Source: Metopolophium dirhodum
Taxonomy: Eukaryota > Arthropoda > Insecta > Hemiptera > Aphididae
DNA length: 64,000 bases
Assembly: GCF_019925205.1 (NCBI RefSeq)
Contig: NC_083564.1
Location: 15,224,134-15,288,133 of the forward strand
Direction of reading: 5' to 3'
In this document: positions 32,600-44,280 of the stretch, in pieces
Position numbering within the stretch: position 1 is the first letter of the stretch
Layout: the number at the start of each line of letters is the position of its first letter
Position numbers and translations under genes: made by a program
Notes under the pieces: generated by a model
The model's input: only the letters and a program-made list of their open reading frames with translations
Databases searched by the model: none
What the model was told of the DNA's origin: nothing

Positions 32600-33560
32600 A
32601 TAGTTATAAAAGTATAAAGTTATAAAAGTAGAAAAATACAAGAATCAAGTAGAGGCTGAGTTTTCTAATGGAGTAAGACAAGGGTGAAATATAGCACCTA
32701 CCTTCTTCAACCTACAAAAAGAAGGAATTTTAAAGAAAGTAAGGGAAGAAATCATTGGAGATGTAAAAGTAAGCGGAATTCTTTTGCAAATGTTGCGTAT
32801 CGCTGATGATAAGTACGATTGTCAGGAATTACGAAAGCTAAGAAGATAAGATAAAATTAATGATACTTTAAAAGAATACTGCATGAAATTGAATTAACGG
32901 AAAACTAATGTTCTGATATGCTACAATATGCAAAAGTTAGACGCAAACATAGTTGTATATGGAATATTACAGGAGACAGTCCAAAGCATCACATACCTGG
33001 GTAGTAAAATCACAAATGATGGGAAAACCCATACAGATACAGTATACAGGATAGTACAGGCCAAAAGTCTAATATAGAAAGAAAAACCTTTTCACTTCAA
33101 ATACAGTAAATCAGGAAAACAGGAAAGCACTAATAAAAAGCTTCGTGTGGTTTTTAGCTTTTTATGAAGTAGAGAAATAGAATATAATGAAAGGAGAGAA
33201 AGCTAAAATATTGACTTACGAAGTATAGTGTTGAAGAATTACTTTGAAAATTCCATGAACAGAAAATGTAATAATGTTAAGGTTTTTAAAAGAATGAATA
33301 CTCAAAACTCATTATGGAATACACTGAGGTTGGCGATAAAACATGGATTAGACTTTAACAAGGGAGAGTTCTCGCATAACTACGATTATACTATTATTTG
33401 AAGGCAAACCTGGGAAGAGGAAGGTCAAGAACACCTTTCATGAAACAAGTGACGGAAGTCACAGAAATAAGAACGTATAGAGAACTAAAATAAAATATAG
33501 AAGACAGAGAAAATTGGAGAGAAAAATCAATAATCATTTAACCAATTTTCGGTATGTATA
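32600..33560 (+). pseudogene. decayed LINE reverse transcriptase C-terminal half
   Basis: Ordered but broken RT pieces on the plus strand: VEAEFSNGVRQG near 32650, IAPTFFNLQKEGI, a LRIADDKYD-type segment in place of the catalytic LYADD near 32800, ITYLGSKITNDGK near 33000, and finally a GRGRSRTPFMKQ-type segment near 33420. The order (RT palm, YLGS..I, then GRPR-like tail) is that of RTE/CR1-related non-LTR elements. Many stops and frameshifts. It is flanked by nothing recognisable as a LINE tail. Confidence 0.7.
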
Positions 33561-35730
33561 AAATTGAAAAAAAAAAATTATGATGAAACCTCTGTCAAAA
33601 GGAGAGGTAATGATAAAAATAGTCTTTTTCTATTCCCCATTCCGGCACTCTTTTCCTTATATTATTAATATAGCCATTGCCTATCCATTATTTAATATAT
33701 AATTATATTTAATATTTAGATATATTATGAAATATATTTTTTTTCTTATCAAACGTAAAATTTGGTTACATTATATTTTTGATAACTCAGTGAAGTCCTT
33801 CTTAAAATAGTCTACGTTCTTCGTGGACTACACAGAAGACCGTGTCAGTAGAACACCACTTTTCAGTGATTTGTAATTTATTATAGGTACAAATATGTTT
33901 TAGCAACCTGACATAATATAATCTAATAGTTATACGTATGACAATTATCTGAAAAATCTTAACATAATATTATCATTGTAAAGTATTCTTATTTATAAAA
34001 AACCCTACTCCATGTTTGAACTTCTAAGGCCTTTTTTTGACTGTAGAAATTCGGTAAATTTCTTATATCCTTATTATAAGTAGTTATAAATCAATTTCCA
34101 AATTGTATTACCTGTAAAATCATCATCGGTTTTTTTTTCTGTAACTGTTGATAAATTATATACTTTATTGAAATGTGTGTATTTTTATTTAATTTTATAG
34201 TTAAAACCACGGACTATAATAATAAAATGGACTGGTATCGAGTGTTTAAAAGTGAAACCAAATTTATATCAAGTGCAGTGGGTTGATATATAACGGGTTA
34301 CGAACACTAGTTCGAGTGTCCTCACGGACACCCACCAGTCTAATCTTTTGTGCCCATCGCCTAAATTCCTTGACATGAATTACAGTCTATTTCAAAAGAG
34401 AATATACCGCTTTCTCCCATCACAACTGACGGCTGGCAGCCCTCCTGAGCCCAATTTTCCACACTCTTGCGCTCGGTCGTGCATGGCAAATACCAATCGA
34501 AACTGTTTGACGAGTATACACCGATTTCAAACAAATTGTTCACAATGGTTAGCAATAGAGTAACTACGTATATTTTAGTTGTGGTAATTATAACCGGCTG
34601 TATAATATGGTTCACTACGAGATGACGGTGGTAGTGCGCTTGTGACGAATCGGTAGTTCTTGGTGGGGGATGCGCGCCGACGTAAACCAGTCGTGAAAAC
34701 TATATCACAGAATAACAGTTATTCTGTGCCTATATTCTATTTTAAACACGGTTGACGGTTGTAGATATACTGGTAGCACATCTCTATGAAATAAATGGAC
34801 CCCCTCATAATTGGGATATCATAAGAAAGAAGAACTATTCAGTGCTCCTTGTGTGATATTTTTGAAATGTTAACTTAAGGAACCATAATCTGTACAAAAG
34901 TTTGCGGCTATGGCTCACTACAATCTAGTTCTACGGAAAATCTTATTACATTGTTCTGTGCCTTATTGCAAAACATATTGAATTGTACATGTATTGTAAG
35001 CAATTTAATATAAGAGTATGGTGGTAGGTAACCAGTACAACCGTGCTTCTGAAACAAAGTATGAGTTATAATCATAGATAATATACAATGGATAGAATAT
35101 AGTTCTTATCGAACGTTTCTGAATTATTTGTCTAACTCAGGGAGTATTTTTATACTCAATTAAATTGATTACATGGTTATTATTATTAATTCGTATTCGT
35201 GGAAGATAACCCATTTTTTTGCTGAGTAGGATGGAAAATATTCATTTTACATTGCCATCACTCTTCCTTATTCGGGAACATTACCCGTTATATGTTATTA
35301 CTTATTGATATGAAATGTCCTATCCACTGTATATTATGGATATACTGTATCGGAAAAAATTATTCCAATTAATTACAATATATTATCAGGTTTGGTTAAA
35401 TAGAATTTTAAAAATTTCTATTACTTCGTTTCCCCTTCCTCCCATCAACCACTCACTATGTCAACGCCAGTCCATTATATATTAGCCCGAGGTTAAAACT
35501 AGCAAATAAATGATAAGAAATGGATTAATTAATAAATTATAATACATCAATTCAACACTAACTCTATCACAATATATATACCTACCTACTAGATTGTAAG
35601 ATTTTAAATCAATAATTCTTAAGTATTCAAAAATGTTCAAAATGAGTACCTTTGTCAAACGTCACTATATCTTTTAAATCCAGTTCTGCACACAAAAATA
35701 AAAATAATACAATGATTAGTAGGTGTTAGC
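33561..35730. other. non-coding DNA with one 23-bp palindrome
   Basis: No supported gene. A less AT-rich patch at 34280-34740 holds short open frames without domains. It ends with a perfect palindrome cacagaataacAgttattctgtg at 34706-34728. Confidence 0.5.
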
Positions 35731-35739
35731 AGTATAATT

Positions 35740-36620
35740 CACTGTCCAACAAAGTAACTAAGTTATTTCTTTATATCAATTATTATAACTTAACTTAGTC
35801 CTTTTGTTAATATTAAAGTTATTTACAAAAATTTTCTTATTATGGTTTATGAACTGTATAATATTATTTGCATTGATATTTCTGAGAACCGCCAGGATTA
35901 ATTAAGTAATTTTGTCATTTTGAACACTTCTATTAGTTCTAATAGTTTGATTGCTACTTTTAATAAACTGATGAGATTAGGACTGAATTTCCTTTTGTAT
36001 ATCAATGTTTTAAACATTTTCCTTCAAATTCAAAAAAGAAAAATTTAGATTAGACAACATTTAAATATGAAAATACTTATTAATTTCACAAGTTTATTTT
36101 ATAGCTGAACTAGCAGCAATAGATTCATTTATATTTTTTGAGTAGAATATGATTAAATAGGTACTTTATTACTCTATATTCTATTCTATATTTCTATTGT
36201 GTTTTAATGGAAACAAATGGAAAAAAAATCATATTTCAAGATTCAACTACTATTTAATTGTTTTTAATAAATAAATGCTAATATATAATTTTGATCTGTG
36301 TGTAAGGTACAGCTATAACAATAATCTAAAACAGTTGTATAATTTATAAAATAATATAGTCTGTGCAGTTGTTATTAATTTGTTTTACTTTATACCTAAA
36401 CTAGTTATTTTCCTACGATGAGATAAAAAAAAAACGTTTGTGAGTAAGTTAAAGGTATTAAAAAAAAAAATAATATTGACTTTTAACTTAACTTAGTTAT
36501 TATTTTCATGGAAATTTGTGACTTAACTTAGTTACTCAAATTCAGTAACTTTTTAAAACTAACTTTAACTTAGCTTAGTTATTTTTTATTTAAGGATAAC
36601 TTAACTTTAACTAGTTAAAA
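35740..36620. repeat. TTAACTTAG-rich degenerate repeat
   Basis: A stretch bounded on both sides by many variants of taacttaacttagttac (about 35745-35810 and 36470-36610), with AT-rich DNA between. It ends ggttaactggccgagctttg. It may be a diverged inverted/direct-repeat element; no boundaries or coding region could be established. Confidence 0.4.
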
Positions 36621-36753
36621 AAATTGGTTAACTGGCCGAGCTTTGAAAAAAAGTATAAAGTATATTATATAAATCAATAAATCAAAAACAGCAATTAATT
36701 TTTTATTCACATATCATTTCTCACTAGATATCTTTTTTCTGACCAACTACAGC

Positions 36754-36880
36754 AGTGCTTCTCTACCTTTTTTGTTATAGCGCCCCCTAAATTTAATGTA
36801 AAACTGTCAAGGCACCCTCTCAATCAAAATCATTAATTATTTTTTCTTAATGATATACTAAATTTACATGCACTATTTCA
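36754..36880. mobile_element. hAT-like terminal sequence
   Basis: CAGTGCTTCTCTACCTTTTT followed by gcgccccc closely resembles the CAGTGGTTCTCAACC-type ends of hAT transposons. Only one end was recognised; no transposase or 8-bp duplication was found. Confidence 0.45.
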
Positions 36881-37311
36881 CACACATAAATTATTAAAAT
36901 TTAAAGAAAATAAAAGTTTTTTAATATATTTTTGAAACATGAAATCTTAAATAAAAATGAATCGCAAAATGTGTTGGTAAGCGCATAACTCAACAACGCC
37001 CGGACCGATTTGGCTGAAATTTTTTTTAACTGTTCTGAATTGCCAGGAGAAGGTTTTTATGAACGAACATTTTTAAAAAGTCTACCGAATAATTAGAAAA
37101 AGTGCAAAAAATATTTATTGATGTCTGTGATTTGAACCCGATACCGTTAAAATATAAAAAATAAATTAAAACTATAATATTTTTTTGTTGCCATGGAAAT
37201 GTTAAAGACAATATTTATTCAATTTAATTGTTTGAATAAAATATAAAAAAAAATTACTGGGAAGACCTTAAAAAAATTTGTATTAAAAAAACATAATAAT
37301 TTAATTTTGAT

Positions 37312-39315
37312 ATGCCTCCTATACGACGAAGCAATTTAGGTAGAATAACCCGAAATGCTACCAACTAAGCTAATTACCGATCTAACCAAAGTCCACAAGA
37401 ACGTGACGACATAAATGAACGTGAAAGAATTCGGATATCACAAACGCGTGAAGTGCGAACGCGAAATTCAACTAATAATCGCGCAAACTTGAATCGAGCT
37501 GCTTTTAGTTACGATGTGTCAATTGACTACAGTAACTACCAGTGTGTTGTTATTGGTTCTATGAACTCAGTTTGCTCATATTGTAAGGCTTTGAAATACA
37601 AAAACGAGGCTAACGGTTTGTGTTGAGCAAATGGTAAAGTGAAATTGATACCATTGGATCCACCACCAGAGCCGTTGTACTCATCGGTTTCAGGAATAGG
37701 AACAGATTCCATACACTTTTTGACAAATATCCAACAATATAACAATTGCTTTCAAATGACTTCATTTGGGGCAACAAATGTAGTTCGTGAAAGTTTTATG
37801 CCAACTTTCAAGGTATGTATTATAGCAGTTAATCATAATTATTTGTTGATCATTTTTATATTATAGATTCAGTTTTAGTGACACCTTAATTATTTTGAAA
37901 CACAATATAATTATTTGATGATTTAAATATTCATCGGTTTTAAATTTTTTATTCGATTCGTCTCGAAATGTACATTAAATTGTATTTATTCAATTTTGTT
38001 ACAACTAAATTTTACATATGAGAGGTACATAATCATATTAAATATCATTTTGTCATTCAAATTAGGAGACAGATATAATTTTTAAGAAAAAATATTATTT
38101 AAGTTTGAACACTGACAATCCATAAATTTATATAACATAGTTGCTTATTTATTTTATTTTATTTTATAGTGTTTGGTACAAACATAATATTTTTTTTAAT
38201 TTACAGATGCAAGGACAAATATATCATAGATCAGGTTCACTATTACCAGTGTCAGATAGCAACTAAAAATTCTTACAAATTTATTTTATGGGCAATTCAA
38301 CACAAGAAATTGATATGAGTTGTGCAAACAACAATTTAGTAAAGAGGTATATTGTAGAACAAATGCAAACTTTATTTCATGAACACAATCAATTGATTAT
38401 ATTGTTTAAAACTGCACTGGATATGATGCCATCTGATAATTATAAAATTGTAATCAAAGCTGATAAAACACCTGCGGGTCAACGTGCAAGACGTTTTAAT
38501 GCACCAACCATTGATGAAGTTGCTGTCGTTGTAGTTGGAGAAAACTTGGAATCCCGTGATATTGTTTTACATCGTCGGAATGATCGATTACAACGTATAA
38601 ATGAAACACACCGCTCATATGATGCACTACAATATCCTATTATATTTGGGCAAGGTGAAGATGGCTATGATTTCTCAATAAAAATGATAAATCCAACTAC
38701 AGGTAATTAAAATATTAGTTTAGCGATGGTGGTAATATATCAGTAACCAAATTATGTATTTTTAATTTTATATTTAAATGTTATAAAAACAAAATATATT
38801 TACAGGTTCTGAAACAAACAAAAAAGTCAGTTCAATGAACTATTATTCATACCGCCTAATGATTCGGGAAAATGAAGACAATCACATATTGAATGTCGGC
38901 GATTATATCACAAATATGTTGTTGACATGTATGTTAAAATTGAAACGGAGAGATTAACATTCATCAGGTTGAATCAGACCAAACTCCGATCTGAAGAGTA
39001 TATTCACCTTCGAGATGCGGTTAATACCGATGGAAATGCACAGAATGTTGGTCGGATGATTATTCTTCCAGCAACATACATCGGAAGCCCAAGACATATG
39101 CACGAATATGCTCAAGATGCCATGTCGTATGTTCGTCATTATGGTACAGCGGATTTGTTCATCACATTTACATGCAATCCGCAATGGATAGAAATAAAGC
39201 AGGAGTTATTCCCTGGGCAATCACCCATTGATCGTCATGACATTACAGCCAGAGTCTTTAGACAAAAGTTGAAATCTTTAATGGATTTCATCGTGAAACA
39301 TTATGTGTTTGGTGA
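37312..39315 (+). pseudogene. Helitron Rep N-terminal region, three exons, broken
   Basis: Exon A (37312-37812) starts MPPIRRSNLG and contains a CSYCKALKYKNE zinc-like motif and LDPPPEPLY, landmarks of the Helitron N-terminal region. A GT-AG intron (37813-38206) and exon B (38207-38702) follow, then a second intron (38703-38805) and exon C from 38806. Frames join across both introns. Exon C includes LFITFTCNPQW, typical of the Helitron-like N domain. Damage: stop codons at 37366 and 37624 in exon A, one at 38264 in exon B, and a frameshift near 38895. The match ends near 39315, before the HUH nickase motif, so the catalytic part is missing. Rep would nick DNA for rolling-circle transposition. 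Confidence 0.85.
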
Positions 39316-39378
39316 GACGCTGCTGGATGTATTCTGTGGAGAAGCAGAAACGAGGGTTGCCACATGCACACATTATAA

Positions 39379-39645
39379 CGCACTGTCCATTAGTTTATAG
39401 GTCTATGCAGACGACGCCATCGATAATATATATATATATATATATATATTAAGAGAAAGAAAGAAGAAAGAATAACGAAGAGAGAAAAGAGAGAGAGAAC
39501 ATAAAGGGGATAACATTGACGTATGAAACTAATACTATATTTCCCCCACGTTCTCTTTTCTCTTTTACTCTATATCGTACCCCTGTCCTCTCTCTCTAAG
39601 CGCTGTCCATTTATAGGTCTATGGTCGTCTGTATCGACGATAACG
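39379..39645 (+). repeat. short direct repeats around a TA/GA microsatellite
   Basis: gcactgtccattagtttata...tatgcagacg (39379) recurs as gcgctgtccatttataggtc...tatggtcgtc (about 39600). Between them lie a (TA)n run (about 39426-39449), GA-rich simple sequence and CT-rich sequence. These lie in the foreign part of the Helitron interior. Confidence 0.65.
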
Positions 39646-40231
39646 ACGGCGGCGGCGTGACTGCTGTGCAGGCGAATACTGGACTGGTGATAACTGGAAA
39701 CTCACTGCTACGACGTTGTAATGTTGTATACACATTTAGATAGTCCTTATATATAAAAATAAAAGAACAGGCTTTTTATATGTTCCAATTTTGTAACGGC
39801 ACTATTTAATATTTTAACAATTTTTTTCACAGAGTTTTTTTTATTTTTTTTGGAGAAGGAGGGGAGAGGGGGATTGTGTTTTTGCATTTTAAAGAGGTGC
39901 TGAAACAGGGACATTGAGGTTCACGGTGGAAATTTTAAATTTTATTTTTATTTATTAATAGTTGCCATTGGTTATAGTCTACAGTAGAAATTAGTATTTA
40001 TTTATTATTGTATATTCGGGCAGATCAGGTACAAGCTTGCATCAAATCATATTATTTAACATTGCCTACCAAGGTGAAAGGGTTATGCTCTTTGTCCGCG
40101 ATCCGACGTAGTCGGAAGATGGCTGAGTTGCACTTACTGCCGCAAGTTACACCCAAAAGAAGTTGAACAAACAACATTTTTTTAAGAGTTGCGATTTTTT
40201 ACCGGCAACGAAGTGCACGGGTTCAGCTAGT

Positions 40232-40380
40232 TCTATATATTAATCGTTTCATCTATTATTATGTTATATTTTATTATTTTAAATTATATTATATTATTGT
40301 TATCTATACAAATATATTGTGAATTGGACTTTTGTCCATATTAATAAATAAATGAATACATAAATAAATAAATAAAATAC
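40232..40380 (+). repeat. LINE 3' UTR fragment with TAAA-rich tail
   Basis: The segment from tctatatattaatcgtttca to ttgtgaattggacttttgtc nearly matches, in reverse complement, the 3' end of the LINE at 52748-53616. It ends in a TAAA-rich tail. It abuts the Helitron 3' end; no coding part is attached. Confidence 0.8.
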
Positions 40381-40727
40381 CGGAACGTACATAATATTAT
40401 ATATTATTTCTACAGTGTACGCATTAACATATGTACCTGTTTTTTACCTTGTAGGAACATACATATGTGGAGTAACTTGGGGTAATATAATGGCGCATGG
40501 GGCAAAAATCGCAAAATAAATTATTGTGTAGGTATATCTCACTGTATACCTAAGCAATTTAATAATATTGCTATCTAGTCAAACATTTTTGTTATTATGA
40601 TTATGTTATAATGGCCAAACGTGATAAACATTTAGAATGTTCTTCTTTGGAAAATGGAAACTCAAATTACATTGTGTACCTACCTAATTAATTGTAATTT
40701 GTATCGTATTAACTGTAAGACGAGATC

Positions 40728-41136
40728 ATGGTCCATTGTTGTATATTGTGTTGTAGTGCATCAAATACACACAAAGACATCAGTTTCCATCAGTGAGTCA
40801 TAAATTAAAATTTTGTTTTATTTAACAATATAATTTTAAGTTTATACTTTTGACATAGGTACATTGTTATAGGTTTCTTAAGGATGAAACTAGACGAACA
40901 ATTTGGATTGACTTCTTAAGTATAAAAGAAGTTGTTAAAGACTGTCATCGAATTTGTAGTTCACACTTTTCTCCAGATCATTTTACTTTTGAAAATAAAC
41001 GGAAGATTTTAATAATAGGCGCCATTCCAAAAATGTAAATATTTGTCTTCATAATATTTATTCTAGTTATTTAAATTATTTAAATATACTATTTTTATTG
41101 ATTTATAGGAAAGAAGTGAAAGATGAAGTCGGAAGT
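40728..41136 (+). pseudogene. THAP-domain gene, three exons, interrupted
   Basis: Exon 1 (40728-40792) encodes MVHCCILCC...DISFH. A GT-AG intron (40793-40872) leads to exon 2 (40873-41034), with an IWIDFL segment, CHRICSSHFSPDHF and the AIPKM end. A second intron (41035-41108) leads to exon 3 (MKEVKDEVGS), which runs into a LINE at about 41136. Frames join across both introns. The C-X2-C ... C-X-H spacing, the Trp and the AVP-like AIP are the signature of the THAP zinc-binding DNA-binding domain, about 75 residues. THAP proteins are host transcription factors or P-element-type transposases; which applies is unknown. The domain looks intact, but the rest of the protein is cut off by the LINE. 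Confidence 0.82.
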
Positions 41137-42619
41137 GTTTGCCTGGCTTGGGAATGGAAATTATTATTGCTTTTTTCCAAGCACGTGGAAAGTAACACAT
41201 TCTGAGGGAGCAGTTGATAATTTGTGTTAGGGATAGTAGAATGTTATTGGGTAGACATTTGAGAGCAGTGTTGGTGATGAGGTCATCACCAGGGGCTTTC
41301 TTTTTGTGGAGGTTGTTGATGATATTTTGGATTGTGCCAGGAGTGATAAATAGGTTGGATTTAGGGATTTTAATGTTTTGTAGTGAGTTGAAATGTGCAG
41401 TTACTTCAGGAAGGTCGAGGCCAGGGTTTGGTTGGAATTTAAGTTCGAGAGAGTCACCTATTAACTCGGCTCGATTGGTGGCCGAGAAAACTAGACTATT
41501 TGGGCCAGAGAGCGGGTAGGATGCTGGGCGTTTTGAAGGAGACATTTGTTTAGTTTGTATACGGAACCGTCTTGGTGGTCAAGTGAGTTAAGAAAAATGT
41601 TCCACTGGTCAGTTTTGTGAGTTTCGAGTAAAGTTCTGGTTAGCGAGATTTTGGCGTTAAGTTGACGTTTGGTAGTCGGGTAGTCGGTTTCTCTGCCATT
41701 GACGGCGTAACTGATTTTTTTCCGTTATTACTAGTTTTATGTAGTCGGGTAATTGGAAGGATGAGTTTTTATGTCTAGGGGTAAATACGCTAGCTGCGAT
41801 CGCGTGTTGTAGATTTTTAGTTAGACTGTCGATTGCCGAATCGATTGACTGTCTGTTGTTGGTCGGATCTTCGGTTAGGTTAGGCAAGTTTGAGAGGATT
41901 GTTTTGTATTTTGTCCAGTTTATGAAGTGGTTAGTAATTGGAGGGGATGATGATACCGGAGTACACATGGTCTCCAGAAGAATAGGGTTGTGGTCAGAAG
42001 ATAGTTCGTTGAGGTTGTCGATTTGGGTAGGGTATGGTAAACGAACGAGAGCGATGTCGAGTATGTCGGGTCTGTATCGAGAGTTTGTCGGGAAGTGTGT
42101 GGGGGATGAGGGAGCTATAATGGTATAGTCTGATTGTTGAACGTGATCAAAGAGGACGCGGCCGGCAGCGTTTGTCGAGTGGCTAAACCACAGAGGGTGT
42201 TTGGCGTTGAAATCACCTGCCGAAATTTGCCATTCAGCACTTTGGGTTAGCAAGTCTAAGTCGCGAGTCGTGAGTGTGGCGACGGGTGGTTTGTATACCA
42301 CTGGTATAAGTACTTTGTGGCCATTTATTTGGATAAGGACGGAAGAGGTTTGAATGGGTGTGTTAAGGGTGGTAGGTTGGAGAATGATGCGTCGGTGAAT
42401 TAGGACTGCCGTGCCACCGCGAGCAGGCGAGCCGTAGATGGGTGGCAGATCGTTCCTGTAAGTGAAATAGTTAGGAATATAAAGTTTGGTAGAAAGGGAT
42501 AGGCGGGTTTCGTTAAGTAAGATTATGTCGGATTTGAGTAGAAGTGTGAGGGAACGTAGTTCGTTGAGTTTGTGTTTAATACCGTTGGAGTTCCAAAATA
42601 GTATTTTTAAGTTTTTCAT
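41137..42619 (-). pseudogene. LINE ORF2: endonuclease and start of reverse transcriptase
   Basis: It starts MKNLKILFWNSNGIKHK, the classic AP-endonuclease entry. LLNETRL (catalytic Glu), ISAGDFNAKHPLW (Asp/Asn), DILDIALV and SSDHNPILL (final Asp/His) follow, so the endonuclease core is complete over about 230 residues. The frame then meets a stop at 41657. The next stretch continues in another frame and returns by 41520, so two frameshifts are present. RT begins (KKKAPGDDLITN, then WKKAIIISIPKPGK) and is cut at the THAP junction. The endonuclease would nick target DNA; no complete RT remains. Confidence 0.88.
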
Positions 42620-43451
42620 CTTGAGGTGAGAGTATGGACAGGAATGTTTTGATTGTAGTTTCTATAAGTGTTTTCGGATCTTGATTGTTAGATAGTGCAG
42701 TCAGTAGGTTGGTGAGCAGGTTGAGAATCATTGGTAAGTTAAATTGTGGGACTGGAGAAACTAAAGAAGTGTTCGCTGATTTAGATGTTGCTGCGGAGTA
42801 AGTCATTGCAAAGTTTTGTTGATGGGGAGGTGGTAATGGTGGAGTGGTCGGGATTGGTTGTGAGGGTTGTTGTTGGACGGAGTTTTGGTTCGGTGATGGA
42901 GATACCTGCTGTTTTTGGGCCAAGAATTGTGGGCAGCCTCGAAAGTTTGCCGTGTGTGGACCACCACAGTTGCAACAAGTCGGAGCTTGTTCGAGGGTTT
43001 TGGGGCAGACATTGGCAGTGTGGTTTCCAGCGCATTTAACACATCGCGGCGGGTGACCACAGTTTCGGGAACCATGGCCAAAGCGTTGACACAAGAAGCA
43101 CTGGGCAGGGCCGGAGGGTTTTAGAGGTTCGACCAAGATTCCCAAGTAAAAAAAATTGGTAAAGAGAAAAATGACCTTAGCGGCGAGACACATTGGCATT
43201 GGCTTTTCCGGGGTGCCAAAGCGGCGGACGAATTTGACGGAGTAACCCAGGGACTCAAGTTCATTCTTGAGTTCGTCCGGAGTTATTTCGTTAGGTATTC
43301 CCTTCAGAACAACCTTGAGGGATCGTTCCTCGGGGAGAGAAAAAGTGTGGAACTCGGTCCCATGTTTCAGTAGGGTGCTTTGGATTAGCCGGAATTGGGT
43401 CGCATCGGTGGCCTTTAAGGTTACCCGTTCGCCGGAGGACCTAACCGACAA
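42576..43451 (-). CDS. LINE ORF1: PRE_C2HC/zinc-knuckle nucleic-acid-binding protein
   Basis: An open 291-codon frame. An RRM-like/PRE domain comes first (LKVVLKGIPNEITPDEL, then LGYSVKFVRRFG), then LVEPLKPSGPAQC leading into three CCHC-type knuckles: CFLCQRFGHGSRNC, CVKCAGNHTANVC and CCNCGGPHTANFRGC. A Pro/Gln-rich linker and a short helical tail follow. This is the standard layout of Jockey-clade ORF1, an RNA-binding chaperone for retrotransposition. It overlaps ORF2 by 44 bases, as usual. The N-terminus is cut; the first Met may not be the original start. A hydrophobic run FLFTNFFYLG sits in the PRE domain. Confidence 0.9.
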   Translation of the reverse strand: MSVRSSGERVTLKATDATQFRLIQSTLLKHGTEFHTFSLPEERSLKVVLKGIPNEITPDELKNELESLGYSVKFVRRFGTPEKPMPMCLAAKVIFLFTNFFYLGILVEPLKPSGPAQCFLCQRFGHGSRNCGHPPRCVKCAGNHTANVCPKTLEQAPTCCNCGGPHTANFRGCPQFLAQKQQVSPSPNQNSVQQQPSQPIPTTPPLPPPHQQNFAMTYSAATSKSANTSLVSPVPQFNLPMILNLLTNLLTALSNNQDPKTLIETTIKTFLSILSPQDEKLKNTILELQRY

Positions 43452-44280
43452 TGATGATAATAGTATAATACCTTTGTTATTAACATGCTACAAGTTTCTA
43501 CTTTCTCGACAATGCAATCATGGTTTAAGATATAGATATTTAGATATACAGGTTAAACATCGGCCTATAACGAAACAGCTGAGGGCCCAGAATCACTAGC
43601 GCACCACGGTTATCTGCTTTTGGTACCAATATTACCTATAGTATATAGTATTATTGAATCTTTAAATTTGTTCTCAAGGTGCGCTATTGCCTATTAGTAC
43701 TGGGAACAGCTGTTTCAGATAGTTAGTTCACCGGTCAAATTATGGGAGTTCGATACGCAACCTGTATAACTTAAATTGCAATTAAGCAACTATAACGTAC
43801 TATCTAGTATCTATAGTTATCTTATCGTTATTGTTATACCTTTCAGCTATCACACGATTATTGACGTCGATCAATATACTATACATAAATAGGTAATAAT
43901 ACATTTTAAAATATGTATAATGTACATAATAAAAAAAAAGTTTAATGCAAATACAATTTAAAAAAGGTGGACAGTGGGTACCACTCTACTGTACAGTAGT
44001 TATTGAGCATGTCATTGCAATGAATCTATTATATTTGAATTCAATGTATAATGATAAATCATTATATACGAAAAACGGTTCTGAGCGGAGATGCTGTCAC
44101 AGCCTAGCCTTGTATAAATAATCAAATTTAAAAAAACTGTGAGTGCCTTTGTACTCACGAATGATGTGTTAACATCTTAGCTGTAGTACGACTTTGATTG
44201 GGGAATATGATGTCATGGTTTGTGTGGGAATTTGTATAATAAGGTAACAATAATCATACAAGATCGCGTTCTCTTTAAAA
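43452..44280. other. non-coding DNA with two small repeats
   Basis: It holds an inverted-repeat element at 43572-43716 and a short member of dispersed family R at about 43962-44110 (aaaggtggacagtgg, then ctactgtacagtag, then gaaaaacggttctgagcgg). No gene seen. Confidence 0.55.
43572..43716. mobile_element. short foldback MITE-like element
   Basis: The left arm gaaacagctgagggcccag...tagcgcacc pairs with the right arm ggtgcgcta...actgggaacagctgtttc, about 36-38 bp per arm with some mismatches around a 70-bp loop. No coding sequence; no clear target duplication. Confidence 0.6.

Larger units (their letters stand above)
36945..40231 (+). mobile_element. Helitron with defective Rep gene
   Basis: The 5' terminus TCTTAAATAAAAATGAATCG follows a host A, and the 3' terminus ...gcacgggttcagCTAGT precedes a host T. 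This is the canonical A|TC...CTRRT|T Helitron context. The interior carries a broken, intron-containing Rep region that ends abruptly near 39315. About 900 bp of unrelated simple-repeat-rich sequence then replaces the rest of Rep and the helicase. The last 280 bp resemble the Helitron at 19361-19900. Confidence 0.85.
41137..43451 (-). mobile_element. Jockey-like LINE, truncated at both ends
   Basis: A minus-strand non-LTR element with ORF1 and the first part of ORF2. It begins inside ORF1 upstream sequence (near VTLKATDATQF) and stops inside RT right after IPKPGK. There is no poly(A) tail, which is unusual because normal LINE copies are 5' truncated and keep their 3' end. The right-hand boundary joins the THAP exon. 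Confidence 0.88.

Noticed and set aside
34348..34563. 71-codon frame in a less AT-rich patch
   Set aside because: No recognisable features; the opposite strand is open as well.
41865..41885. GGTTAGGTTAGG near 41870 as a telomeric insert
   Set aside because: It lies in frame in LINE ORF2 and encodes ordinary residues there, so it is most likely coincidental, unlike the copia insert.
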